From a virus: DNA of 22,808 nucleotides. The stretch spans positions 1 through 22,808 of IMG/VR virus record IMGVR_UViG_3300042673_002010; one strand, 5' to 3'. The notes beneath the pieces are model-generated. The model was not told where the DNA came from, searched no databases, and was given only the letters and a program-made list of their open reading frames with translations. How positions within the stretch are numbered: position 1 is the first letter of the stretch; every line of letters starts with the position of its first letter. Shown in pieces: positions 1-8,302 of the stretch. The position numbers were made by a program, and so were the translations under genes.

Positions 1-549
1 ACTGGCCCAGAAAAATTTGCAGGTCCAGTGAAGTTTGGTGTTGCTGCTGTTAAGCTAGTTAAGCTTCCAACTGAAGTTAAAGAAGAACTTACAACAGATG
101 AACCTAATGAGGTAGAAGTTAATACATCTGTATTATTTATCTTTATAGTTTTTGCAGAGGCTAAATTTAAGTTCTCGCTTAAGTTCCAAGAAGGAGTTGC
201 TGAGTTATCCCAAGTGATTGTCTTGTCAGTGGAGCCTTTAAGTGTTATACCTCCGCCATCTGCCGTGCTATTAGATGGGCTAGCGGTAGATCCTAATTCA
301 ATGTTTTTGTCTTCTACGATTAAGGTACTAGAGTTAACAGTAGTGGTAGTTCCGTTTACAGTTAAGTCTCCGGTTATGGTTAATCCTGTTACATTTAAGC
401 TACCAGAATTAGATATAGAGGTTACTACTTCATTGCTAGAGTTTTTAAACTCTACAAAGTTAGGGGTAGCTCCGCCCTTCGGCTATAAACAATGCCGGCT
501 GTGAAGAAATATTAAATTCTGGTGCTGTTTTTATTTTTTTTCTAGTCAT
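1..549 (-). CDS. Tail-fibre protein, N-terminal part, with +1 frameshift at CGG (runs off left edge)
   Basis: Structural tail-fibre protein, probably part of the receptor-binding apparatus. The start ATG is at 549 with an AAGGA ribosome site, 9 bases after the stop of the preceding fibre gene. The initial frame covers 25 codons (MTRKKIKTAPEF...), reaches CGG at 472-474 and would stop three codons later. If the C at 474 is skipped, reading continues open to the window edge. The continuation has a typical uncultured-phage fibre sequence: an EGGATPNF segment resembling the EGATP repeats of the neighbouring fibre gene, then GDLTVNGTTTTVNSSTLIVE, NIELGS and ADGGGITLKGSTDKTITW. The +1 frame has a TAG a few codons upstream of the CGG, so the shift must fall within about seven codons around it. 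The 3' end lies outside the window. The fibre assignment rests on sequence style and position; the exact fibre role is inferred. Confidence 0.85.
472..474 (-). other. +1 frameshift site 1: CGG followed by A
   Basis: Local reading is GAA GGG CGG AGC TAC. Frame 0 stops at TAA three codons after the CGG. Dropping the C gives GGG GGA GCT ACC and restores the fibre protein. The +1 frame upstream is closed by TAG, so the crossing point is tightly bounded. Confidence 0.85.
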
Positions 550-558
550 TTTAAATCC

Positions 559-3500
559 TTAATTTACATCCATTGCTATTTTTATTTCTACGTCTCTTGT
601 ATTTGATGAAACAGAACCTGGTGCAAATTTTGTCCCGTTAAAAACTAAACCTTCACCAGAAGATGCACTGGATGGATCTATTTCTATTGAATTGACAAAA
701 AGACTCAGCAAATTAGCAACTGATGTAATCGTAATTCCTGGGGAATTTATTTCCCCTGAAACGTTTAACGCACCAAAAGTAGGCGTAGCTGAATTCGCAA
801 CGTCTTGCCCAATTGCAATTGTTGGAGTTGCACCTTCGCCACTGTTATTGGTTATAATCACACCAGTACCGGCGACTAAAGACTTAGTGTACTCTCCAAC
901 GGTGTCTGTCGAAAGATTTACTGGATCATTAATCCATTCAGATCCGTTGTATCTTAAGAAGTCTCCAGTATCTAGTCCGCTTAAGGAAACATCAGTTAGG
1001 CCACCAATAGATGTTGAGGCAACACCACTTAGGGCTGCATAAACCATTACGTAAACAGAATCTAAAGCAGGTGCTAAATCAAAGTATAGTGTAAGTTTAG
1101 TTGTTGTAGTAGATTCCCAAGCTACGTCATATATTTCATATGGCGAACTTGCATTTCTGACTTGCACAAAAATATCTCTTGTACCCATACCATGGTTTAC
1201 TTCTATCGTTGAATCTACGCCATTGCCGTGGTAGCCGGAATACATAGATCCAGATAATGAAGGATAAGACACTCCACTAACTGCTCCATACACAGCGACT
1301 CTAACAGAATTTGAAGAAGGCGCTGAATCAAAATAAACAGTAAGAGTATTTAAAGTTGTTGCTTCCCAAGTAGTATTAATTGCAGAGTATGGGGAAACAG
1401 CTTCAGTGATAGAGACAACAATATCTCTAGTCGATAAACCATGTGTTAATGTAAATGTAGAGGTTGAACCATCACCTATTGTTGACACATAAACACTACC
1501 GCCTGCACCAGATGGAGCAGTTGCATTTACCCAATTCGTTCCATCATATTTAAGAACTTGGTTTGGCGTTGCCGAAGAAATAACTACGTCAGTTAAGTCA
1601 TCTAATGAAGCAACAGTTGAGGCTACTCCTGGTATATATTTATTAAGTCCTGCATCGTATTTAAGTACGTTTGTATCAGATGGTGTTGCTGCGTCTATTT
1701 CTATTCCATCAAGTATTAAACTTGAAGTTGTGATTGATCCAGATACAGTTAGTGATGTAGCAGTTCTTGTGCCATCTGCAAGCAAGTATTGTGTGTGATC
1801 ATCATCTAAAAGACCAGTCAAAGAACCGTGGTCAGAAACTGCTGTAGAAGAACCTCCAGCACCAGATGCTATTATTTGTCTTAGATCTAATAAGTTAACG
1901 AATTTTGTTTTTGGACTATTCGCGTATGCCGTTGCTGTTTGGAAAACAATTTTATATAGAGGTCTAAACTCTACTATTGGAAAACCACCTAAATCTAATT
2001 GATCCCAAGTTGATGCTTCTGCTGAACCCTTATCTGTATATTGGGCTTGACCCATGATTGATAGAATTGGTTCATTTAAATTGTTGGTGGCAACTAAAAA
2101 CATTACGCCATATTTAGAGTTATCTATCGATGCATTTGACCATGTGCCAGCAGTGTTTAAGTTATACTGAGCTCTTGTTCCACTATTTTTAACTGGGAAT
2201 TGAGTAGCTACATCTTTTGTCCAGTGATTGTTTAATCTATAGAATATCGGAATGTAAGCTCCGCTCTGAAGCCTTTGCTGCCAAGTATTTGCAGTAGGCG
2301 AAGAAGAGTGTGTTATGTCAACTTGTAAGTCTTCATCAAAAAATGTACCATCAGCTATGTCTATTTTTGCATGGGCGTCTAAGCTACCATCGCCAGTCAG
2401 AGTATAATTATTTGCTCCAAAACCATTTGCAATTGCAGCACCACGTGTTCTGTGCAAATATTCATGAGTAGCCCAATCTAAAGTAATACCATGACGCTCG
2501 TCAGCAAAGAAATAGGCTTTATTGTCTACTTCATTCCAATAAACATAAGCTGTTGGAGTGTCTTGATCCCACGTAAAAAATGTAGTTTTGTATGCTAGTG
2601 AACCTGATGAATTAAAATAAATATAATAAAGACCAGATGTATCTGGTATTTCTATAGTTTCTGTAGAGGTTTTAACATATCTTTTGCCAGTACACCATAC
2701 GGTATAACTGGTTGAGGCGGGCGAAATAGAAAACTCTCTTGTAGACTCATTAAAGGAAATGACGCTGTCAGTTTTATCTTCATGTCCAATTGGTTCCGAC
2801 GATGGCCTTACAGCATTAACCCAATTGGTCCCATCGAATTCTAAAAGCTGTCCATTCACTGCAGAGGTTATAACAATGTCAGAAACATTATCTATTGAAC
2901 CACTAAAAGATATATTTGGTGTTGCGCCTTCGCCTGAATTGTTAGTTATCGTTATACCAGTTCCAGCAGCAAGCTTAGCCACATAATCGCCAATAGTATC
3001 TGTAGCTAAATTAACTGGATCATTAAACCAGTTGCTTCCATCATATCTTAGGAAGTTACCATCTGCTGGATCATTTATATTGACATCGGAAAGATCAGAT
3101 ATTCCATGATTAGAAATATCGGATACTGTACCAGTTACATCACCTGTTACATTTCCAGTAACATCACCTGTAACATCTCCAGTTAAATCTCCGGTAACAT
3201 TTCCAGTTACGTTACCAGTTAGATTACCAGTTACGTTACCAGTTAAATTTCCCGTTACATTTCCAGTAACATTTCCTGTTACGTTGCCAGTAACATTTCC
3301 TGTTAGTGGAGCTATAACTCTGGCAAATGTAGGTGTTGCGGAGGTTGAAACATCTTGCCCAATAGAAATTGTAGGAGTTGCACCTTCTCCACTAGGCATC
3401 GAAACGGTAATACCAGTGCCAGCTGTAATGCTTTTAACATACTCGCCTACTGTGTGCAAGCCTAATGTAACAGAGTTTTCTATAATAGAATTTAAATCAA

Positions 3501-3897
3501 GATATGTTGTTCCATCATTTGTAAACTGCCATTTATTATCAAGCTCATTCCACCTAATTAAAACATTAGGCTCGGAGCCCCTTTCAATCTCAATGCCAGC
3601 ATTTAAAACTGGAGCACCAGTAAAATTTGAATTTAAAACAAGTATATTATCTTCAATTAAAACTTGTGCAACATTAAGACTTACTGTATCTCCTTGAATT
3701 ATTAAGTCACCGGCAACAGTTAAGTCAGAATCAATTAAGACGTCATCGTCAGTGCTGATATTAGAAACGTCGTTTCTTAGCCAAGACCATGTAGTAGCAA
3801 CTAATTCTCCATTATCGTCTTTATAATAAACAACGCCATTTACAGGGTCTAGAGCAATCTGACCCTGTTCTATATTAGGAGGTACTGGTAATGACAT
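559..3897 (-). CDS. Large tail-fibre protein with TGNV repeat tract
   Basis: A 1112-residue structural protein, probably the main tail fibre or an adhesin. The start ATG at 3897 follows an AAGGAT ribosome site just after the holin-like gene stop. Residues 1-130 carry a fibre-like N-terminus (IALDPVNGVVYYKD, then NAGIEIERGS). A tract of about fifteen 4-residue TGNV/TGDV units spans roughly residues 197-257. Modules of the type GEGATPTISIG and YDGTNWVN recur three to four times along the chain, as expected for a repetitive fibrous shaft. The middle (about residues 390-700) is non-repetitive and could hold a folded domain. No chaperone or peptidase motif was recognised. There are no in-frame CGG codons in 1112 codons and no frameshift. 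Fibre assignment is by composition and neighbourhood. Confidence 0.85.
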   Translation of the reverse strand: MSLPVPPNIEQGQIALDPVNGVVYYKDDNGELVATTWSWLRNDVSNISTDDDVLIDSDLTVAGDLIIQGDTVSLNVAQVLIEDNILVLNSNFTGAPVLNAGIEIERGSEPNVLIRWNELDNKWQFTNDGTTYLDLNSIIENSVTLGLHTVGEYVKSITAGTGITVSMPSGEGATPTISIGQDVSTSATPTFARVIAPLTGNVTGNVTGNVTGNVTGNLTGNVTGNLTGNVTGNVTGDLTGDVTGDVTGNVTGDVTGTVSDISNHGISDLSDVNINDPADGNFLRYDGSNWFNDPVNLATDTIGDYVAKLAAGTGITITNNSGEGATPNISFSGSIDNVSDIVITSAVNGQLLEFDGTNWVNAVRPSSEPIGHEDKTDSVISFNESTREFSISPASTSYTVWCTGKRYVKTSTETIEIPDTSGLYYIYFNSSGSLAYKTTFFTWDQDTPTAYVYWNEVDNKAYFFADERHGITLDWATHEYLHRTRGAAIANGFGANNYTLTGDGSLDAHAKIDIADGTFFDEDLQVDITHSSSPTANTWQQRLQSGAYIPIFYRLNNHWTKDVATQFPVKNSGTRAQYNLNTAGTWSNASIDNSKYGVMFLVATNNLNEPILSIMGQAQYTDKGSAEASTWDQLDLGGFPIVEFRPLYKIVFQTATAYANSPKTKFVNLLDLRQIIASGAGGSSTAVSDHGSLTGLLDDDHTQYLLADGTRTATSLTVSGSITTSSLILDGIEIDAATPSDTNVLKYDAGLNKYIPGVASTVASLDDLTDVVISSATPNQVLKYDGTNWVNATAPSGAGGSVYVSTIGDGSTSTFTLTHGLSTRDIVVSITEAVSPYSAINTTWEATTLNTLTVYFDSAPSSNSVRVAVYGAVSGVSYPSLSGSMYSGYHGNGVDSTIEVNHGMGTRDIFVQVRNASSPYEIYDVAWESTTTTKLTLYFDLAPALDSVYVMVYAALSGVASTSIGGLTDVSLSGLDTGDFLRYNGSEWINDPVNLSTDTVGEYTKSLVAGTGVIITNNSGEGATPTIAIGQDVANSATPTFGALNVSGEINSPGITITSVANLLSLFVNSIEIDPSSASSGEGLVFNGTKFAPGSVSSNTRDVEIKIAMDVN
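3127..3306 (-). repeat. 12-bp coding tandem repeat (TGNV/TGDV units)
   Basis: About fifteen degenerate 12-bp units encode TGNV, TGNL, TGDV or TGDL in a row. Third-position variation between units suggests selection on the protein sequence rather than a recent DNA duplication. Such tracts can change length by slippage and alter fibre length. Confidence 0.85.
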
Positions 3898-3907
3898 TAA
3901 CTAATCC

Positions 3908-4157
3908 TTATTCTGGTTTAGAAGCCTTCTTATCGACTTTATTAAAAACCTGATTAATTTCTGTTGCGGATAATTTACCATCATCTAAGAAAGCTCTTGA
4001 TAAGCCTTCAACTACGGTTGCAACTCCTGCCATTCCGCGCCATAAAACAAGCTTTCCATAAGGGCACACCGGCTATTGCTCCAGCTCCTATGACACTTAA
4101 TCCTGATGCAGCAAATGTTGCCACTATCCTTAACAAAATATTACTTACTGTTTTCAC
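3908..4157 (-). CDS. Small holin-like membrane protein with +1 frameshift at CGG
   Basis: An 82-residue protein when read through a +1 shift. The start is GTG at 4157 behind a strong AGGAGG site with short spacing. The first 40 codons carry a hydrophobic segment (LRIVATFAASGLSVIGAGAI) and reach CGG at 4035-4037; frame 0 then stops after eight more codons. Skipping the C gives MAGMAGVATVVEGLSRAFL, a second hydrophobic stretch. It ends in a polar tail (LDDGKLSATEINQVFNKVDK) and a stop at 3908. Two hydrophobic segments plus a charged tail, in a small gene within the tail/lysis region, suggest a holin, but there is no diagnostic motif. The gene lies 10 bases upstream of the large fibre gene. It is invisible to a normal ORF caller. 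Confidence 0.7.
4035..4037 (-). other. +1 frameshift site 2: CGG followed by A
   Basis: Local reading is TTT ATG GCG CGG AAT. Skipping the C gives GCG GGA ATG GCA GGA. This reads A-G-M-A-G and joins the two halves of the holin-like protein. Confidence 0.8.
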
Positions 4158-4186
4158 TTTCCCTCCTATAGTAATGAATTATTCTA

Positions 4187-7100
4187 TTAATCTTCATCAT
4201 TCTTGATCATTGCATGAATATAATGAACCAAAAATGCACAGCTGGTTGCTATGATGGTAATAGTTCTAGTCTCTCCAGACAAGGTAGCAAACACTACAAC
4301 GCTACCAGAAATGGTAAAAGCCAGTGCTGAAGTCTCCCTGCCTAATTTTTTGATAAAGCCCCAAGGGCTAAATCTTCTTTTCATTGTTCCCTCCTCGTAT
4401 TTAAATATACTGTTTCTTGTAAAGTTATTATCTTCTGGATCTTCTGGACCCTCTATTTCAGCGTCTTCTTCTTCCTCGCCATCTGGATTTTCTTCTTCTT
4501 TGCGACCGTTTGAGTTGCCCCCTGAGCCTCCTCCAGAGCCCCCTGAGCCTCCTCCAGAGCCCCCTGAGCCTCCTCCAGAGCCCCCTGAGCCTCCTCCAGA
4601 GCCAACTACGCCAGCTGTAGCAGCTGTCAAAGCTGCACTGGCAGCCAAAAGGGTTCTACGAGAACCAACGTCTACATTAGAGCCAACTGGGACATAGTCG
4701 TCCAGTCCTTCTGCATAGACGTTAATTGTCTCTTCAAAAGCATTTTTAATTTCTTCTGGGGCATTTGTCACAGCTTCGACAAGGGCTGCTTCTTCTTCTG
4801 TAGTTAGTTCACCCACTGGAATTTCATCAAAGATATCTGCAGCTTGATCCCCGTCAATACTCTCCAAAACCTTTTCACTGGTAGCCAGGTCTGTAGCCTG
4901 ATCTGCCGTAACGCCATTCTCTAAGATGCTATCAACAGCATCGGCTACCTGCTCTTCGCTAACTGTATCGGATTCCAATATGTCAACGACTTCGGCAAAT
5001 TGCTCGTCAGTAAGAGGTGAGTCCAGAACTGCATCTATTACTTCAGCAAATTTCTCATCAGATAATGGCTCAGTAAATACTGCATCCAAAACTGCACTTA
5101 ACTCTTCAGTTGAAAGATCGTCCGCAAAGATAGAATCAACAACAGCACTGAACTCTTCACTGTTCATAGGTCCATCAAAAAGAGATGTAACTAGTGCTGC
5201 GATTTCTTCTGGCGAGTCGGCATTATTTATAGCGTCAGTCACAGCATCACCAAGTTCATCCGGGTTGTCTGCGTTGTTAAATATATCAGTAATTGTTTCG
5301 TCCGCTGTATTTTGCGTTTGCTCTGGAATGCTTACTTCTGGAATTGTTTCATTTGGTAAATCTTCTGGCTCTGGAATTGCTACTGGAGTTGTATCTATTT
5401 CTGGAGTAGAAACTGGGGTTGGATCTAGTTCTGGGATTGAAACAGTAGTGTTTTCTGTTGGAATAGTTTCGACAGGAGGGGGGACAACCGCTGGTTCGGT
5501 AGTTGTTGTCGTGCCTGTTGGTACTTCTGGAACTGTTGTGGTCGTTGTAGTTGTGCTGGTTGTAGTCGTTGTGGTTGTAGTGGTTGTTGTTGTTACAACA
5601 GTGTTGTTGTCTTCAGTAATTCCATATCCGCCAACGACATCTGCAATGTTGTCATCGAATGTGTTATTACGTGCTGTTGACCACGAGTTAGCACCAGTAT
5701 TGTTATATGTTTTAGCACCATTATTGAAATAGTTATTAAAGTTAATTGCAGATGTATTGCGAGTGAATGTGTTACCTTCCACTAACTGGTTGTCGGTACC
5801 ATAGGCCCATTGAGTCGGCATCCACGAGAACATATAGACAGCAGATGAGTTGTCAGTAAATGTTGAGTTTAATACTTGCTGGCGGTTAAGACCCTGGAGT
5901 TGAAGTGCTACGCCGTTGTTTGCAAATGTAGAGTTATTTACTTTCACAAAACGCTCTGTGCCAACTGCTGTTCCGTTATTTGTAAACAATGAGTTGTTGA
6001 TGTACACTCTGTTTGTATAGTCGCCATCATTGAAACTCTTTGCGCTTGGAGTTGAACCGTGATCGGAACTTATGCCACCGCTAAGATAAGTAAACTGGCA
6101 GTTGTTAAATGATGTAACCGTGCCATTTTGTTGATACCATGCGTAACCTTGTGAGGCTGTGAACTTAACATTAGTAACTGTAAGTGTTCCTTGGTTTGTC
6201 CAGACAATTCCGCCTGTGGTGTTTTTTCCTTGCTTGAATGTCATGTCACTGATAGTGATGGATCTTTGACCATTATTATAGATAGCGCGATAAAGATTAT
6301 TGCCGTCGATGATTGTTTGCGCTATGCCATTGCCAGTAATTGACACGCTTTGTGTAATTGCTGGAAGATCAGATGTAAGCGTGATTGTTCCTTCGAGACC
6401 ACTTGCAAATGTAATGCTGTCGTAGATGCCACCGCTCTGAGCGTTTGCTTGTGTGATTGCCCAACGCAATGTTCCAGCGGAAGTAGTGTCATCAAGACTT
6501 GTTACTTCAAGAGATGTTGCTGGAGGAAGTGTTGTTGTAGTTGTTGTCGGTGGTGGTTCTGTTGTCGTGGTTGTGGTCGAAGGAAGTGGCTCTGTTGTTG
6601 TAGTCGGAGGAAGAGTTGGAGCTGTCTCATTATTGGGCTCAACGCCACCAAATGTTTCACATGAGCCACCAGCCTGATCGCACGAGAGTGTTGTGCCAAG
6701 TTCACTGTCAATCATTAAAACTGGCGAAAGTGCAGTATCATCGAGGTTGAATACTGTGAAGCCAAGCTTATAAGTTCCGGTAACTGAGACTTCATATGTT
6801 GACATTTGCCAACCAGTTGAGCCGTACGAGTTAGTTGAGTAGTCGCCAGTTCCCGGGTTAGAAAAACCAAGAAGAGCATAAGACTGCTCAAAGTTATTAA
6901 CTGTAATCACTGGAGTCGATGCAACGGTGACAGGAACAAGCGAAGTTATAGATCCGTCATTGAATGGCACATAGTCAGTTGCCATATAGTTCCAAGCCAT
7001 TGTATAAGTAATGCCAGCAGTGAGCTCCACTTCACGGGTAATCCATGCAGCATCAGTGGGGTTTCCTCCTCCAAATCCTGATGCCTGTGCCTGTGATGAT

Positions 7101-7531
7101 AACATGCTTGTTATCTGTGATGTTTGGTTTCCAGAAAGTCCAAGTGCTACAGCAGCTTGAGTAAATGTTTGTTCACCCTTTGGTTGAAGCAGTGCTGCAT
7201 ATGTTGCGTTTTTTGGTGAAAAATTCCAAGTGCCTGCAGTAACCGCTGGTGCATAATACGGACTTGAAGGATTACCCATCGCACTGCGTGCGCCGTGACT
7301 AAATAATCTAGAACCACTAAAGACAGTTACGCCAGTTCCGTTACCGTTGATTGACGGACCGAGTGTTCCAGTCTGTGAGCCTATAGACCAACCAGTTAGT
7401 GTGCCATCTTCAAAGCCAGCATTGGGCATGGACACAGGAGTGCTGGTAGCCCTTGCCGCTATTGGGAAAACCCAAGCGATTATAAATAGCAATACAAGGA
7501 TCCAAGATCCACGACGTGGTTTTATACGCAT
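4187..7531 (-). CDS. Large secreted repeat protein with signal peptide, beta-helix-like region and C-terminal membrane anchor
   Basis: A 1114-residue protein. The start ATG at 7531 (MRIKPRRG) is chosen over an upstream in-frame ATG because it follows a strong GGAGGGG site. Residues 1-28 look like a signal peptide (Arg-rich start, LVLLFIIAWVFPIAARA). About 30-290 is an extracellular-type domain with two Cys (SCDQAGGSCETFG). Thr/Pro-rich linkers lie near 297-340 and 645-690. Between them is an Asn/Thr-rich region with a parallel beta-helix pattern (SLFTNNGTAV, STFANNGVAL, STFTDNSSAV). About 755-915 holds acidic repeats of roughly 18-20 residues (LSDEKFAEVIDAVLDSPLT style). A Gly/Ser tract precedes an acidic segment and a hydrophobic C-terminal segment. 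Function is unknown: it may be a virion decoration or a host-surface protein. There are no in-frame CGG codons. Confidence 0.8.
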   Translation of the reverse strand: MRIKPRRGSWILVLLFIIAWVFPIAARATSTPVSMPNAGFEDGTLTGWSIGSQTGTLGPSINGNGTGVTVFSGSRLFSHGARSAMGNPSSPYYAPAVTAGTWNFSPKNATYAALLQPKGEQTFTQAAVALGLSGNQTSQITSMLSSQAQASGFGGGNPTDAAWITREVELTAGITYTMAWNYMATDYVPFNDGSITSLVPVTVASTPVITVNNFEQSYALLGFSNPGTGDYSTNSYGSTGWQMSTYEVSVTGTYKLGFTVFNLDDTALSPVLMIDSELGTTLSCDQAGGSCETFGGVEPNNETAPTLPPTTTTEPLPSTTTTTTEPPPTTTTTTLPPATSLEVTSLDDTTSAGTLRWAITQANAQSGGIYDSITFASGLEGTITLTSDLPAITQSVSITGNGIAQTIIDGNNLYRAIYNNGQRSITISDMTFKQGKNTTGGIVWTNQGTLTVTNVKFTASQGYAWYQQNGTVTSFNNCQFTYLSGGISSDHGSTPSAKSFNDGDYTNRVYINNSLFTNNGTAVGTERFVKVNNSTFANNGVALQLQGLNRQQVLNSTFTDNSSAVYMFSWMPTQWAYGTDNQLVEGNTFTRNTSAINFNNYFNNGAKTYNNTGANSWSTARNNTFDDNIADVVGGYGITEDNNTVVTTTTTTTTTTTTSTTTTTTTVPEVPTGTTTTTEPAVVPPPVETIPTENTTVSIPELDPTPVSTPEIDTTPVAIPEPEDLPNETIPEVSIPEQTQNTADETITDIFNNADNPDELGDAVTDAINNADSPEEIAALVTSLFDGPMNSEEFSAVVDSIFADDLSTEELSAVLDAVFTEPLSDEKFAEVIDAVLDSPLTDEQFAEVVDILESDTVSEEQVADAVDSILENGVTADQATDLATSEKVLESIDGDQAADIFDEIPVGELTTEEEAALVEAVTNAPEEIKNAFEETINVYAEGLDDYVPVGSNVDVGSRRTLLAASAALTAATAGVVGSGGGSGGSGGGSGGSGGGSGGSGGGSGGNSNGRKEEENPDGEEEEDAEIEGPEDPEDNNFTRNSIFKYEEGTMKRRFSPWGFIKKLGRETSALAFTISGSVVVFATLSGETRTITIIATSCAFLVHYIHAMIKNDED
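4518..4601 (-). repeat. 21-bp tandem repeat x4 encoding a Gly/Ser linker
   Basis: Four exact 21-bp units in the secreted protein gene encode GGGSGGS repeats, a flexible linker. The exact identity between units indicates recent expansion by slippage or recombination. Confidence 0.9.
5470..5600 (-). repeat. Low-complexity Thr-rich coding tract
   Basis: Runs of ACN codons encode poly-Thr with interspersed Val, Pro and Glu. This linker type is common in secreted proteins of Acidimicrobiia and other actinobacteria. A second similar tract lies near 6520-6640. Confidence 0.75.
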
Positions 7532-7603
7532 TATTACCCCTCCAGGTAGATATACTTTATAGTAAGAGGGTATGCGTAATTTTGCGGCGGCCAAAAAGGG
7601 GAA

Positions 7604-7633
7604 AGCCCCAGTGACAATTAAGTCACTGGGGCT
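7604..7633 (-). terminator. Rho-independent terminator between endolysin and secreted-protein genes
   Basis: A perfect 12-bp stem (AGCCCCAGTGAC pairing with GTCACTGGGGCT) has a 6-base loop. On the minus strand it is followed by a pyrimidine tail containing TTT, CCCC and TTTTT. It should end transcripts coming from the endolysin gene or from the candidate promoter at 7661-7669, before the secreted-protein gene. Confidence 0.8.
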
Positions 7634-7669
7634 AGCACCGGCCTCCGTAGCAAGGAGTACATTATACCA
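7634..7669 (-). ncRNA. Possible short transcript between an extended -10 promoter and the terminator
   Basis: On the minus strand TGGTATAAT (7661-7669) is a perfect extended -10 element, located just after the endolysin stop. A transcript starting near 7654 would run about 20 bases into the terminator stem at 7633, giving an RNA of about 60 nt with no ORF. No family is recognised and no clear -35 is present, so this is a candidate only. Confidence 0.3.
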
Positions 7670-7686
7670 GCATTGCTGGTGAATTG

Positions 7687-8211
7687 CTACTTAATGATTG
7701 GATCTGGTTTTGGAATTGCTCTCCATGCAGCTTCAAACTTAGCTGCGTCATTTGCCATTTCTGGAGAAAGTTCAACATGCAGCCACTTGCCACCCATTGA
7801 ACCAGCGTTATCTTTAGCGTCATAGACCTTTACGCCTTTTGCGCCTTCGCCTCTTGAGCAGCGGTAACCTCGACCCCAAGCTTTTGCTGGACCTTCTTTA
7901 CCATCTTTATCAAAGGCGTAGTCGTGTATTTCTTCAATACCTAAAGCTTCCGTATTAGCAAGTAGCCAATCCCATGCCTGAAGGGCAGCTTTTCTATTAG
8001 CATAACCAACGTCACATGCACGACCTGTAGCATGGACTGACAACCACTTTGGGTCACCAGGTGTGGCCTTGGGGTTGTTCATTGATCTATTGGCATAGAT
8101 GCCAAGATTGGTGAAACCCCATCTCTTCTGCATGAATTCTACCAATTTAGTAGTACCTGGCTTAGCTTTACCGCCATTGCCATCGGTGTTTCCAGTGTAC
8201 TTTCTGGGCAT
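7687..8211 (-). CDS. Endolysin-like M15-type peptidase (probable D-Ala-D-Ala/L,D-type cell-wall peptidase)
   Basis: A 174-residue protein likely to cleave peptidoglycan cross-links at lysis. The start ATG at 8211 (MPRKYTG) is preferred over upstream ATGs because it lies 7 bases after AGGAG. The zinc-site pattern of the M15/VanY-like fold is visible: His60 and Asp67 in SVHATGRACDVGY, and His145 in KWLHVELSP, with Glu147 nearby. Residues 17-42 (GTTKLVEFMQKRWGFTNLG) form the usual lead-in. There is no signal peptide, so export would depend on a holin, consistent with the holin-like gene downstream. The sequence TATAAATA at 8238-8245 on the minus strand matches the T4 late-promoter consensus. No separate wall-binding domain is seen. 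Confidence 0.8.
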   Translation of the reverse strand: MPRKYTGNTDGNGGKAKPGTTKLVEFMQKRWGFTNLGIYANRSMNNPKATPGDPKWLSVHATGRACDVGYANRKAALQAWDWLLANTEALGIEEIHDYAFDKDGKEGPAKAWGRGYRCSRGEGAKGVKVYDAKDNAGSMGGKWLHVELSPEMANDAAKFEAAWRAIPKPDPIIK

Positions 8212-8237
8212 TTTTTTTCTCCTTTTAATTTTCATCA

Positions 8238-8245
8238 TATTTATA
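8238..8245 (-). promoter_or_regulatory. Possible late promoter (TATAAATA) upstream of endolysin
   Basis: An exact TATAAATA octamer lies 27 bases upstream of the endolysin ATG, in an AT-rich gap of about 90 bases. T4-type late promoters use this octamer without a -35. The same octamer occurs by chance inside two genes (near 5225 and 19921), so the support is modest. Confidence 0.35.
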
Positions 8246-8302
8246 TAGTAAACAGTTGTTATATAATGATAACATTGATCAAAATATAAGAATTAATATT
8301 TA

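Noticed and set aside
4251-5732. Plus-strand open frames opposite the secreted-protein gene
   Set aside because: These are low-complexity shadows (poly-Val, poly-Pro, poly-Ser) of the Thr-, Gly/Ser- and Asp/Glu-rich repeats on the other strand, with no ribosome sites.
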